Source: Bradyrhizobium barranii subsp. barranii (GTDB taxonomy: Bacteria; Pseudomonadota; Alphaproteobacteria; Rhizobiales; Xanthobacteraceae). Taken from it: a stretch of 64,000 nucleotides of DNA. Of the stretch, positions 26,901 through 35,804 are shown in pieces. A program made the position numbers and the translations under genes. The DNA lies in NCBI RefSeq assembly GCF_017565645.3, contig NZ_CP086136.1:2370001-2434000 (forward strand). The letters run 5' to 3'. The stretch's first letter is position 1. Each line of letters opens with the position of its first letter. The notes beneath the pieces are model-generated. The model searched no databases. It worked only from the letters and a program-made list of their open reading frames with translations, and had not been told where the DNA came from.

Positions 26901-29900
26901 CGCGGCGAGGAGGTCGGGCCCGCGATCCGCAAGCAAGGCGACAACGCTCTCGGCGCCGACACCTTCGCGCGCGAGCCAGCGCGCCGCTGCCTGGCTGCGG
27001 CGGGCGAGCTCGCGATAAGTCAGGGAGGTGCGGCCGTCGGAGACGGCGATCGCGTTCGGTGTCTTCTTCGCCTGGCGCTCGAGGCGTTCGCAAAGATTGC
27101 CGCGCGCGGTGAAATTGGCCACCACGCCCTGGCCTTTCGCCAGCAACTGCCGGCGTTCGGCCTCCGTCAGGAGCGGCAGGCGCGAGATGCGCTGCTCCGG
27201 ATTGGCGATCACGGCCTTGAGCAGGGTCTTGAACTGAGCGGCCATGCCTTCGATGGTCGCCGCGTCGAACAGATCGGTGGCGTATTCGAAGAAGCCCGTG
27301 AAGCGGCCGTCGGCCTCGACCAGTTCGAGCGTGATGTCGAAGCGCGCGACTTTCGGGTCGACCTCCAGCCGCCGCGTCGACAGGCCGGGGAAACGCGCCG
27401 CCTCGATCGAGGCGTTCTGGAGAATGAACATGATCCGGAACAGCGGGTTGCCGTCGCTCCGGCGCGCGATCTGCAGCGCGCGCAGCACTTCCTCGATCGG
27501 GAGGTCCTGGTTGCGGTAGGCATCCAGCGTGACCTGCCGCACCCGCCGCAACATCTCGCCAAAGCCGGGATCGCCGCCGAAATCGTTGCGCAGGATCAGG
27601 GTGTTGGCGAACAGCCCGATCAATCGCTCGCTCTCGATCTGGTTGCGGTTGGCGATCAGCGATCCCGTCGCGACATCCTCGTGTCCGGTGTGGCGGAACA
27701 ACAGGCACTGGAAAGCCGCGAGCAGCGTCATGAAAGGCGTGACGCCCTGGTCCTGGCTGAGCGCGCGCAGATCGGCCGACAGTGCCTTGGAGAATTCGAG
27801 ATAGTGACGGGCGCCGTGACCGCTCCAGACCTCCGGGCGTGGCCGGTCGGTCCGCAGCGGCAGTGTGGTGACACCGTCGAGCTGGGTCCGCCAGTAATCG
27901 AGCTGCTCCTTCGCCGCCGGCGCCTGAGCCCAGCTCTGCTGCCATAGCGCAAAGTCACGATACTGGAAGGCGGGCGAGGGCAACGTCACCGCGCTTGCCT
28001 TGCGTGCAGCGGAATAATGGGCGGCAAGCTCCTCCCAGAACAGCCGTTGCGACCAGCCGTCGGTGACGAGATGATGGACGTTGACCACCAGCGCGTGGCT
28101 GGATTTGTCGAACGACAGCAGGGTAACCTTGAGCGGCGGCTCGTGCGCCAGGTCGAAGGGATATTGCGCGAGCTCGAGCGCCTCGCGCCGGATGATTGCG
28201 CCCTGCTTGTCCGCCGCGCAGGGCTTGAGCTTGATCCGCTCGAACCGCGGAGGTGATTGCAGCACCCGCTGCGCCGGCTCGCCCTCGCGTTCGATGAAGA
28301 CCGAGCGCAGCGCCTCGTGGCGCGCGCAGATCGAGGCGAGGCTCGCAGAAAGCGCGGCGACGTCGACCAGGCCCTTGAGAACGGCGACCTCGACGACGTT
28401 GTAATTGTAGCGGGTCGGATCGAGCCGCGAGAGCACATACATCCGCTGCTGCTGGAACGACAGCGGCGCGTCGGCTGCCGCCGCCTGGCGCCATGCGGGC
28501 ACCATCGTCTCGCGATGGGTTGTGGCGGTCTCGATCCGGGCCGCAAGCGCTGAGACCGTGGCGCAATCGAAGATGTCCTCGAAGGAGAAGTCGACATTGA
28601 AGCGTTCGCGCAAGCGCGAGCGCATCTGCGTCGCCGCGAGCGAGTCCGCGCCGAGCGCAAAGACATCCTGGTCGATGCCGACCTGCGGCAGCTCCAACAG
28701 ACCGGCCCAGATCCCCGCGAGCTGGGTCTCCAGCGCGTTGCGCGGCAATTGCGCTTCGACGCCATGCTCCGCGGTTGCGATCAGATCGGCCAGCGCGTTG
28801 CGCTTGACCTTCCCGCTCGCGCCTTTCGGCAGTGCGGCCACGCCGCGGATCAGGCTCGGCACCTTGTAGGCCGCAAGACGTTTGCGCGCGAACTGCCGAA
28901 GCTGGTCCGGAGTTGCTTCGGAATTCGGGCGCAGCACCACGACGGCGGCGACGTTTTCGCCGAGCTTCTGGTGCGGGACGGCGAACACGCCGGCCTCCAG
29001 CACCGCCGGATGGCTCAGCAGGACCTCTTCGACCTCCAGGGGCGAGATCTTCTGCCCGCCGCGGTTGATGACGTCCTTGATGCGGCCGACGATGAAGAGA
29101 TAGCCGTCGGCGTCGAGATAACCGAGGTCGCCGGTCCGGAACCAGCCGTTGCGGAAGGCGGCCCGTGTCGCCGCCTCGTCATTATAATAGCCGCGGCTCA
29201 TGTTCGGCCCGCGCAGCATGATCTCACCATGCTCGCCGCTCGCAAGCGTGCGGCCCGCCCCGTCCATGATCGCGATCTCGGGGCCCGCAGCGCGGCCGAC
29301 CGATCCGACCTTGCGCAGCTCGAATGGATTGGCGGAGATCTGCGAGGCCGCTTCCGTCATGCCGTAGGTCTCGAGCACGGGAACGCCGAACATCGCCTCC
29401 AGCCCGTTCAGGATCGCAGGCGCGAGCGAGGATGAGGCCGAGCGGATCACGCGCAGCGACGACGAGCGGGCGCGGTCCGGGTCGGCCTCGGCCGCCGTCA
29501 GCAGCGCGCGATGGATGGTCGGCACCGCCGTGTACCAGGTCGGTCGCAGCTCCTGCATCCAGCCGAAGAAGGACAATGCGTCGAAACCGTTGGTGCAGAT
29601 CACGCTGGAGCCCGCGGCCAGCGCCGTCAGCAGGCCGGAGATCAGACCATGGGCGTGAAACAGCGGCAGAGCGTTGAGCAGGCGGTCGTGGGCTGCGAGC
29701 GACAGCACGCGGCCGGCATTGTATGCGGACAGGCACACATTGCGCTGCGTCAGCGGCACCATTTTCGGCCGCGCCGCCGTGCCTGACGTCAACAGGATGA
29801 AGGCGTCATCGTCGCCGCGCGAGGCGCCGCTCGTGCTGGCCGGCCCGACTGCCGGGCCGATGAACGCGCAGCCGCCGAGATTGTCGTTCGGCCCCGGCAC

Positions 29901-30350
29901 GTAATCGATCACCGCGATATCGAGCGCCTTGGCAACGTCACGACTTGGTGAATTCATCTCGGCCCGGGTGACGAGCGCGGTCAGCTTCAATTCGCTGAAA
30001 TAGCGTTGCAACTCGTCGGCCGTCAGATCGGGATTGACCGGGACACAGGCGCCGGCCGAGGCGACCGCGATCAGCGCCAGCGCGCTGTCGGCGCCGCGCG
30101 GCAGCGCAACGGCGATCCGGTCGGCAGGGGCAATGCCGAGCCCCCGCAGGGTGCGGACCAGTTGCTGGATCAACTCACCCAGCTTGCCGTAGGTGAGGGC
30201 CGGCCGGCCCGGCGCGAAGAGAGCCGGTGCCGACGGCGTCTTGCGCGCATAAAAGTCGAGAAGGCCGCCGATATCGGCAAAGGTCCTGGTTTCGGCGCCT
30301 GCGCTGTCCGAATCCTCTCCCGCTACGGATGCAATGTGGGACAATGCCAT
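23907..30350 (-). CDS. Two-module non-ribosomal peptide synthetase, A-T-C-A-T-C, 2147 aa
   Basis: Domains in order: an adenylation domain of the acyl-CoA-ligase type (about residues 25-530, with LLTSGTAARPK, YGMTEAA, WFRTGDL and PKGASGKVKRNA); a carrier domain with Ser570 in LGADSLAA; a condensation domain (about 628-1065, HHLVTDG at 759-765); a second adenylation domain (about 1085-1590, TSGSSGAPKG, YRTGDLA, HGKIDRSAL); a carrier domain with Ser1640 in LGGHSLLAG; and a terminal condensation domain (about 1698-2147, HHAIADG at 1841-1847). No thioesterase, reductase, epimerase or methylation domain is present. In the second A domain the usual FDxSVW core reads FVISVW, so the Asp that binds an alpha-amino group is replaced. 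Start ATG 30350 is used; an in-frame TTG lies at 30383. Confidence 0.93.
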   Translation of the reverse strand: MALSHIASVAGEDSDSAGAETRTFADIGGLLDFYARKTPSAPALFAPGRPALTYGKLGELIQQLVRTLRGLGIAPADRIAVALPRGADSALALIAVASAGACVPVNPDLTADELQRYFSELKLTALVTRAEMNSPSRDVAKALDIAVIDYVPGPNDNLGGCAFIGPAVGPASTSGASRGDDDAFILLTSGTAARPKMVPLTQRNVCLSAYNAGRVLSLAAHDRLLNALPLFHAHGLISGLLTALAAGSSVICTNGFDALSFFGWMQELRPTWYTAVPTIHRALLTAAEADPDRARSSSLRVIRSASSSLAPAILNGLEAMFGVPVLETYGMTEAASQISANPFELRKVGSVGRAAGPEIAIMDGAGRTLASGEHGEIMLRGPNMSRGYYNDEAATRAAFRNGWFRTGDLGYLDADGYLFIVGRIKDVINRGGQKISPLEVEEVLLSHPAVLEAGVFAVPHQKLGENVAAVVVLRPNSEATPDQLRQFARKRLAAYKVPSLIRGVAALPKGASGKVKRNALADLIATAEHGVEAQLPRNALETQLAGIWAGLLELPQVGIDQDVFALGADSLAATQMRSRLRERFNVDFSFEDIFDCATVSALAARIETATTHRETMVPAWRQAAAADAPLSFQQQRMYVLSRLDPTRYNYNVVEVAVLKGLVDVAALSASLASICARHEALRSVFIEREGEPAQRVLQSPPRFERIKLKPCAADKQGAIIRREALELAQYPFDLAHEPPLKVTLLSFDKSSHALVVNVHHLVTDGWSQRLFWEELAAHYSAARKASAVTLPSPAFQYRDFALWQQSWAQAPAAKEQLDYWRTQLDGVTTLPLRTDRPRPEVWSGHGARHYLEFSKALSADLRALSQDQGVTPFMTLLAAFQCLLFRHTGHEDVATGSLIANRNQIESERLIGLFANTLILRNDFGGDPGFGEMLRRVRQVTLDAYRNQDLPIEEVLRALQIARRSDGNPLFRIMFILQNASIEAARFPGLSTRRLEVDPKVARFDITLELVEADGRFTGFFEYATDLFDAATIEGMAAQFKTLLKAVIANPEQRISRLPLLTEAERRQLLAKGQGVVANFTARGNLCERLERQAKKTPNAIAVSDGRTSLTYRELARRSQAAARWLAREGVGAESVVALLADRGPDLLAAMIAAQRVGAAFLNLDPDQPPARLATILGSSCARMLLTGRAQSAMVEALLEPLVERIHVAELEDAIAPGSTRPARAARRAAVSLAYLIYTSGSSGAPKGVMIEQRGLSNHLASLISELGITASDVIAQTAPQSFVISVWQFLAGPMVGARVHVCANAIVQDPILLAREIEREGISVLEIVPSLLRVILDRMDDAQVQRAFEGLRLLISTGEPLPVDLCRAWFARCPKVPLINAYGASECSDDVSLHRLTKAPAAATSNVPVGAPLPNTQLHVLDQNLQPLPVGVTGELCIGGAGVGRGYINDPAQSRQRFLPNPFSRQEGARLYRTGDLARRRADGTIECLGRADHQVKVRGYRIELKEIENALADHPAVRAGIVEPRREASGDVRLIAHIVARAGSQSSASELRDFLKSRLPGHAIPSAFLFLDQMPLNAHGKIDRSALLAPAQQDVSGPDAAVPARHFTEKVLSDIWVDLLKVESLGVTDNFFDLGGHSLLAGQAMARVARALGVSLPIKTIFEAPTIEELARRVDEAVAAKPRKAATGMLRPAEGGIPTLSIAQDQMMRIEQNLPGLPLFNLPFAFRLQGPLDPTTLAQAFGDIVRRHESLRTGFGRSGEEPVSRIATPGELGPALTIEVIGDGRPHDNKRRKALELRKIDLLIEQETYAPFDTARPPLLRARLLRLHADDHVLLLTLHHAIADGWSIGVLFEELSNRYTALTGRPSVPLPKLPLAFSDVARWQRWWCGTDAARRQAADWTENLRGATPVFDGDASPGASAGHHPVSLERELIGRLTAFAGRHNSTLFMCLLTGLKALLLAQSGRNDISVATAMANRAQPDTDRVVGPFENTVIVRTRITPELSFAQALARVRQSVLDAHARQELPFNILADHLEQEGIDPASLLQVYFTLQNPLRQPLDLADVTIESIGNVAREGQPVLPIDQTWLSLMLKERPTGITGSCNYKGELLDGRRVGEWMAHLVALLDAAVAHPNTPLGRLLARRAA

Positions 30351-30419
30351 TCCCTTTTGATCTGATTGAGCTATTCTTCCCAAGACTTAGGGAACGCGTC
30401 CAGTCTGAGGTGAAGTTCG

Positions 30420-30446
30420 GGCCCCAAAATCTGTGATTGAGGGGCC
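30420..30446. other. Short inverted repeat in divergent NRPS/cyclase promoter region
   Basis: GGCCCC at 30420-30425 and GGGGCC at 30441-30446 flank a 15-nt AT-rich centre. The site lies in the 135-nt gap between the divergent NRPS and cyclase genes, 40 nt before the latter. It could be a protein-binding site or leader hairpin; evidence is weak. Confidence 0.3.
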
Positions 30447-30485
30447 TAAAGCCCTTCGACGGAGTGAAGGTCGGGCAGAATCACC

Positions 30486-33400
30486 ATGCTGGAGAATGAA
30501 CCTGTTACGGGGACGGAAGGCGGGTTGAAGCGCTGGCTCGAAGGCGTCGGTCTTGGACATTACACCGATCTCTTCGCGCAGCACCGCCTCGATCTCGATG
30601 TGATGGGGGACCTGACGGAATCCGACCTGGTCGAGCTCGGATTGCCGCTCGGCGATCGCAAGCGGCTTCAGCGCGCGATGTCGGCGCTATTCCAGGCTGA
30701 GACCGCAGAGAAGCCCGATGCGGCGGCGCGCCCGCAAGTCCGGGCGGAAGTCGGTGCCGAACGGCGTCAGCTCACCACCATGTTCTGCGACATGGTGGAT
30801 TCCACCTCGCTGTCGGTGCAGTTCGATCCGGAAGACGTGCGCGACATGATCGCGAGCTTTCGCGAGACCTGCGTCCGGGTGGTGAAACATTACGAGGGGT
30901 TTGCCGCGCGCTTCGTCGGCGACGGTATTCTTGTCTATTTCGGCTATCCGACCGCGCATGAGGACGATGCCGAGCGATCGGTGCGCGCCGGGCTCGAGAT
31001 CGTGCGGGTGCTGTCGACTGCGCGCGCGATCGAGCCGCGCGGTGCGCTGAGCCACGCCCCCGCCGTCCGCATCGGGATCGCAACCGGTCTCGTCGTGGTC
31101 GGCGACCTCGTTGGCCAAGGCACCGAGGAGCGCGATTCCGCGGTCGGAGAAACCGTCAATCTCGCCGCGCGCCTGCAAGGTCTGGCGCCACCCAACGGCG
31201 TCGTGATCTCGTCCTCGACACAGTCGCTGCTGAAGGGCAAGTTCGACTACCGCAATCTCGGCGTCCATGCGCTGAAAGGCATCTCGGAGAAGACGCAGGC
31301 CTGGCACGTGGTGCGCGCCTCGCGGGCGGAGACCCGCTTCGCCGCTGCCATGGGCGGGCGGTTGACGCCGCTCGTCAACCGCGAGGAGGAGATCGCGCTG
31401 CTGATGGGGCGCTGGCAGCAGGTCAAGGACGGCGACGGCCAGGTCGTGGTCAAGTTCGGCGAGCCCGGCATCGGCAAGTCGCGCATCATCCAGGAGATCT
31501 TCGACCGGATCGCGGGCGACCGCCATGGACACGTCTCGTTCCAGTGCTCGCCCTATTACACCTCCACGGCGTTCTATCCGTTCTCCGAGCAGCTCAAATT
31601 CTCGCTCGGCCTCGACCGCGAGGATCCATCCGCGACGTCGCTGGCGGGTCTGGAGACCGCGATCGCGGCCGCCCATGGCGACATCGAACAGGTCACGCCG
31701 CTGTTTGCCGCGCTGCTGTCGATCCCGACCGGAGACCGCTATCCGCCGCTCGACCTGTCGCCGCAGCAGCAGAAGGACGCGACCGTCGCGGCGCTGGTCA
31801 ATCATTTCCTCGGCCTTGCGCGCGACATGCCGCTGGTGATCGCGCTTGAGGATCTGCACTGGATCGACCCGACCTCCCGCGAGGTGATCGACCTCCTCGT
31901 CGCCCGGGTGCAGAACCAGCCGGTCCTTGTCATCATCACCGCGCGCTCCGAATTCCAGCCGAGCTGGAACGCGCATTCGCACATCACCACGCTGGTGCTG
32001 AACCGCCTGAGCCGGCAGCTGCGCACGACGCTGGTCGAGCGCGTCGCGGGCCGCGAGCTTCCCAAGGAGGTGGTCGAGGAGATCATCGTCAAGACCGACG
32101 GCGTGCCGCTGTTCCTGGAAGAGCTGACCAAGACCGTTCTCGAATCCAACCTCCTGACCGAGCGGCACGGGCGCTACGTGCTGTCGGGCCCATGGCGGCA
32201 GCTCGCGATCCCGGCGACCCTCACCGACTCGCTGATGGCGCGGCTGGACCGGATGGGGCCGTTCAAGCGCATCGCGCAGATCGGCGCCACCATCGGTCGC
32301 GAGTTCTCCTACGCGACGCTGCACGCGGTCGCCAACACGCCGGCGGAGCAGATCGAGGCCGCGCTCAATCATCTGGAGGAGGCCGGGTTGATCATGCGCC
32401 GCGGCCGTCCGCCCGGCGCGCTCTACTCCTTCAAGCACGTGATGATCCAGAACGCCGCGCACGACAGCCTGCTGCACAGTGAGCGGCGCAAGCTGCATTC
32501 GCGGATCGCGCAGGTGCTCGCCGAGATGTATCCGGAGAAGACCGAGCGCGAACCGGAGCTGCTCGCCCATCACCTCACCGAATCCGGCCAGAGCGAGGGC
32601 GCCGCCAGCTTCTGGCTCAAGGCCGGCAAGCAGGCGGCCAAGAGCGGCGCCAATCTGGAGGCGATCGGGCATTTGCGCCGGGGCTTGAGCGTCGTGCAGG
32701 CCAATGCGCGCATGCAGGGCGCCGACGAGATGGAGCTGGAGCTGCGCATCGCGCTCGGCAACGCATTGATTGCCGCCAAAGGCTACGCCGTGCAGGAGGT
32801 CGAGGAGAACTACATCCGCGCGCTCGAGCTCGGTCAGCAGCTCGACGACGACGAGAAGGCCTTCGCCGCCACGCGCGGGCTCTGGGTCTGCCATTTCATC
32901 CGTGCCGATCTCAGCCGCGCGCACGATCTGAGCGTCGAGCTGTTGAAGTTCGCCAAGCGCGAACGGCTGAACGAGCGCACGCAGCCGGCGCAGCAGACCG
33001 GCTATCTGATCGAGGCGCACCGCTCGATCGCGATGACGATGCTCTATCGCGGCCGTTTTGCCGCCTCCCAGCACCATCTGCACCGCTGCATCAACCTCTA
33101 CAGTCCCGATCTGCACTCCGATCTGATGGAGCGGCACGGTACCGATCCCGGCGTCGTTTCGCTGTCCTATCTCGGCTATCTCCTATGGTTCCTCGGCCGG
33201 CCCGACGCGGCGCGCCAGCACAGCGAGCAGGCGATCGCGAATGCCGAGAAGATCCGCCATCCCTTCACGCTCGCCTTCGCGCTCGTGTTCGGCGCCTATC
33301 TGTGCCAGCATTTGCGCGACGTCGAGGGTACGCGCGACCACGCCAACCGCGCCATGATCATCGCCACCGAGCACAATTTCCTGCACTGGAAGCAGCAGGC

Positions 33401-33956
33401 GGCGATCCTGCGCGGCTGGGCGCTGGCCCAGCTCGGCGAGGCCGACGAAGGTCTCAGCCAGATGCGCCTCGGCCTCGACGAATACGAGGCGATGGATTCC
33501 TGGCTCGCCGGCTGCTGGTTCCGCTGCCTGCTTGCGGAAGCCTATGCCAAGGTCGGGATGCGCGATGCCGCCTTGCGCGCGCTGGACGGCGCGCTCGCGA
33601 CCGCGAGACGGACCGGCGATCACTCCTATCTCGCCGAGGTCTATCGCCTGCAGGGCGAGATCACAATGTCGGACGGTGATCCGGCATCGGTGCAGGAGGC
33701 CGAGGACCTGTTCGCCCTGTCGCTAGAGACCGCGCGCAAGCAGGGCGCGCTATCATGGGAGCTTCGGACCGCCGTCAGCCTTGCGCGCCTGTCGCACCAA
33801 GCCGGCAAGCGCGAGCACGCAAGTCTTCTGCTTTTGCCGATCGTCGGCAAGTTCAGCGAGGGCTTTTATACTCCGGACCTGAAGCAGGCGATGCAGCTCC
33901 TCAGCGAGCTCGGCGGAGACGTGCCCGTCCTTGAACAGGCCGATGCGATGAAATGA
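30486..33956 (+). CDS. SAM-domain adenylate/guanylate cyclase with AAA ATPase and TPR region, 1156 aa
   Basis: Multidomain signalling protein. An N-terminal sterile-alpha-motif domain (about residues 13-70, LKRWLEGVGLGHYTDLF) precedes a class III nucleotide cyclase domain (about 95-275). Its metal-binding Asp residues are Asp102 in MFCDMVDST and Asp146 in RFVGDGILVYFG. A P-loop ATPase domain follows, with GEPGIGKS at 325-332 and Walker B LVIALEDLHWIDP. The remaining C-terminal part of about 500 residues is Ala/Leu-rich helical sequence of TPR type. This is the rhizobial type with cyclase plus STAND-like ATPase; it is cytosolic with no membrane segment. The stop overlaps the next gene's ATG. 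It is divergent from the NRPS gene, so shared control is possible. Confidence 0.9.
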   Translation: MLENEPVTGTEGGLKRWLEGVGLGHYTDLFAQHRLDLDVMGDLTESDLVELGLPLGDRKRLQRAMSALFQAETAEKPDAAARPQVRAEVGAERRQLTTMFCDMVDSTSLSVQFDPEDVRDMIASFRETCVRVVKHYEGFAARFVGDGILVYFGYPTAHEDDAERSVRAGLEIVRVLSTARAIEPRGALSHAPAVRIGIATGLVVVGDLVGQGTEERDSAVGETVNLAARLQGLAPPNGVVISSSTQSLLKGKFDYRNLGVHALKGISEKTQAWHVVRASRAETRFAAAMGGRLTPLVNREEEIALLMGRWQQVKDGDGQVVVKFGEPGIGKSRIIQEIFDRIAGDRHGHVSFQCSPYYTSTAFYPFSEQLKFSLGLDREDPSATSLAGLETAIAAAHGDIEQVTPLFAALLSIPTGDRYPPLDLSPQQQKDATVAALVNHFLGLARDMPLVIALEDLHWIDPTSREVIDLLVARVQNQPVLVIITARSEFQPSWNAHSHITTLVLNRLSRQLRTTLVERVAGRELPKEVVEEIIVKTDGVPLFLEELTKTVLESNLLTERHGRYVLSGPWRQLAIPATLTDSLMARLDRMGPFKRIAQIGATIGREFSYATLHAVANTPAEQIEAALNHLEEAGLIMRRGRPPGALYSFKHVMIQNAAHDSLLHSERRKLHSRIAQVLAEMYPEKTEREPELLAHHLTESGQSEGAASFWLKAGKQAAKSGANLEAIGHLRRGLSVVQANARMQGADEMELELRIALGNALIAAKGYAVQEVEENYIRALELGQQLDDDEKAFAATRGLWVCHFIRADLSRAHDLSVELLKFAKRERLNERTQPAQQTGYLIEAHRSIAMTMLYRGRFAASQHHLHRCINLYSPDLHSDLMERHGTDPGVVSLSYLGYLLWFLGRPDAARQHSEQAIANAEKIRHPFTLAFALVFGAYLCQHLRDVEGTRDHANRAMIIATEHNFLHWKQQAAILRGWALAQLGEADEGLSQMRLGLDEYEAMDSWLAGCWFRCLLAEAYAKVGMRDAALRALDGALATARRTGDHSYLAEVYRLQGEITMSDGDPASVQEAEDLFALSLETARKQGALSWELRTAVSLARLSHQAGKREHASLLLLPIVGKFSEGFYTPDLKQAMQLLSELGGDVPVLEQADAMK

Positions 33957-34747
33957 GCGATCTTGCCGCCGCGCGTGCGCGCTACGTCGAGTTGATTGCG
34001 AAGCGAGAGCGGATCGCCTCGCCACGCCTGCTCGAAGCGCTCGCCGCCATCCCGCGCGAGGATTTTCTGGCGAAGGGACCCTGGCGCATCAAGAGCGAGG
34101 CGGCGCGCAGCTACCGGCTGACGCTGGATGCCGATCCCGTTCATCTCTACGACAATGTGCTGGTCGCGATCGATGCGCGCCGCAAGCTCGACACCGGGCT
34201 GCCGAGCCTGTGGGCGCACTTCATCGATCTGCTCGACGTCGGGGAGAAGGACCGCGTGGTCCAGATCGGCTGCGGTCTTGGCTATTTTTCCGCGGTGTTG
34301 TCGAAGATCGTGGGGCCCAAGGGCAGGGTGCATGCAATCGAATGCGACGAGCGGCTTGCGGCGCGTGCCGCGAATTACCTTCGCCCCTATCGCAATGTCG
34401 AGGTCGTGCATGGCGATGGATGCGAGGAGATCGGCGAGCCCGCCGACGTGATCATCGTTCATGCCGGCTTCCCGCACCCGCATCCGCTCTGGCTTCAGTC
34501 GCTCCGTCCGCGCGGCCGTCTCCTGGCGCCGCTGACGCAGCGCGACCGCGAGGGCGCCGCCCTCAAGATCACGCGCAAGGGCAGGGGGTTCGAGGCCGAG
34601 GCGGTGCAGCAGATCCGGATCTTCCCCGGCCAGGGTCGCGGTGTGACCGCACTCGACGACCGCGTCGCCGACTGGTGGCAGCGCGCCGCCGCGCTGGCGC
34701 CACTGCGTTTTCGCGCCATCGAGCAGGGGCTGCCGTCGGATGGCTAA
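33953..34747 (+). CDS. Protein-L-isoaspartate O-methyltransferase-like protein, 264 aa
   Basis: SAM-dependent methyltransferase of the PCMT group. It has IPREDFL near residue 35, the SAM-binding motif VVQIGCGLGYFSAVLSKIVG, the acidic ribose contact HAIECDE, and ADVIIVHAGFPHPHPLW in place of the usual IxVxAAxxxIP strand. The canonical substrate loop before motif I is altered (LPSLWAHFIDLL), so the substrate may not be isoaspartyl protein. It is longer than E. coli Pcm (208 aa). Its ATG overlaps the cyclase stop, so the two are translationally coupled, which suggests a functional link that I cannot name. Confidence 0.75.
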   Translation: MSDLAAARARYVELIAKRERIASPRLLEALAAIPREDFLAKGPWRIKSEAARSYRLTLDADPVHLYDNVLVAIDARRKLDTGLPSLWAHFIDLLDVGEKDRVVQIGCGLGYFSAVLSKIVGPKGRVHAIECDERLAARAANYLRPYRNVEVVHGDGCEEIGEPADVIIVHAGFPHPHPLWLQSLRPRGRLLAPLTQRDREGAALKITRKGRGFEAEAVQQIRIFPGQGRGVTALDDRVADWWQRAAALAPLRFRAIEQGLPSDG

Positions 34748-34821
34748 TGCTTGGTTTCGTTTTACCTTGATTCCGTTTGTGAGTTTCCAGCATCTCGCGG
34801 TGCGGCTATGAGTGCGGCCCG

Positions 34822-35795
34822 ATGGCCATTCGAGCGCGCTCCATGCATTCCGTTGCCCTGCTGACCGCCAGCTACGCCAAGGATATCGAACGCTTTTCGC
34901 TGCTCAGCGAGAGCATCGACACCTGGCTCTCGGGATACACGCGGCATTATGTTCTCGTTAACGATGAGGACGTACCGCTGTTCGAGCGGTTCGCGTCCGA
35001 CAAGCGCGTCATCGTTCCGGCCTCGAATTATCTGCCGAAATGGCTGTGGGCGCTGCCGCCGGCGCTTCAGTTCCTCAGCAAGCGCCGGGTCTGGCTGTCG
35101 CTGCTGTCGTCGCCGGTGCATGGCTGGCACATCCAGCAGATCCTCAAGATCGCCGGCGTCCTCAACGCGCCGGAGCAACGTGTCTGCATCCTGGATTCGG
35201 ACAATCTGTTCTTCCGCGAATTCGACGTTGGCCAATATGCCGGCGCCGAGAAGACGCCGCTGTTCGTTACCCCGAAGGACATCGGCGCGGACCATCCGCT
35301 GCATGGGCTGTGGCTGCGCACCGTCGATCAGCTTCTCGGTATCAAGGAACGCTCGTTCCCCGCCGATGACTATGTCGGCAACGCGCTGGTCTGGGACAAG
35401 GACACCGCGCGCGCGATGACCGACGCCATCAAGGCGGCGACGGGCTTGAACTGGGTTCTGGCGCTGTGCCGGAAGAAGAAGTTCTCGGAGTATCTGATGT
35501 ACGGACACTTCGTCGCGAAGTCGCCCGCGCATCTGGCCACCCATCGGGTCACCGAAGACAGCATTGCGGTCTCGCATTGGGACGACACGCCCCTCGACCG
35601 TCCCGCCATCGAAGCGATGATGCGCGCGGCCTCGCCCGAACAGGTCGCGCTCTGCATCCAGTCCTATTCGTCGACCTCGGTCGACGACACCGCGACGTGT
35701 TCCGCCTTAGCTCGCGGGATCGACGCAGCCCGAGCCTGTCTCCTGAAGATATGGGTGATGCGGCCGAATTCGAAGTGCCGGCGAAGACGCGCTAA
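34822..35795 (+). CDS. DUF6492-like (putative glycosyltransferase-fold) protein, apparent frameshift near C-terminus
   Basis: The frame from 34822 encodes HSVALLTASYAKDIERFSLL at the start, YVLVNDEDVPLFERFA and VCILDSDNLFFREFD, the DxD-like segment expected in a nucleotide-sugar-binding fold. This layout matches DUF6492 proteins near polysaccharide genes, in keeping with the flippase at 37.2 kb. After QSYSSTSVDDT the frame continues into low-complexity Arg-rich sequence to 35931, antisense to the xylanase gene. If one C is added to the CC at 35690-35691, it reads DVFRLSSRDRRSPSLSPEDM and stops at 35795, giving 324 residues. I take that as the true end. An in-frame ATG at 34843 is an alternative start. 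Confidence 0.68.
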
Positions 35796-35804
35796 GGCCG
35801 CGTC

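Noticed and set aside
24189..27947. Long + strand open frame antisense to the NRPS gene
   Set aside because: It mirrors the high-G+C NRPS codons, is Arg/Gly/Ala-rich, and shows no domain. The minus strand has full NRPS motifs.
21655..30350. Siderophore biosynthesis cluster
   Set aside because: No ornithine/lysine hydroxylase, isochorismate genes, TonB receptor or esterase; LLM enzymes are not the usual siderophore N-hydroxylases.
30687..33137. Long minus-strand open frame antisense to the cyclase gene
   Set aside because: Same cause: G+C-driven shadow of a real gene; no recognisable motif.
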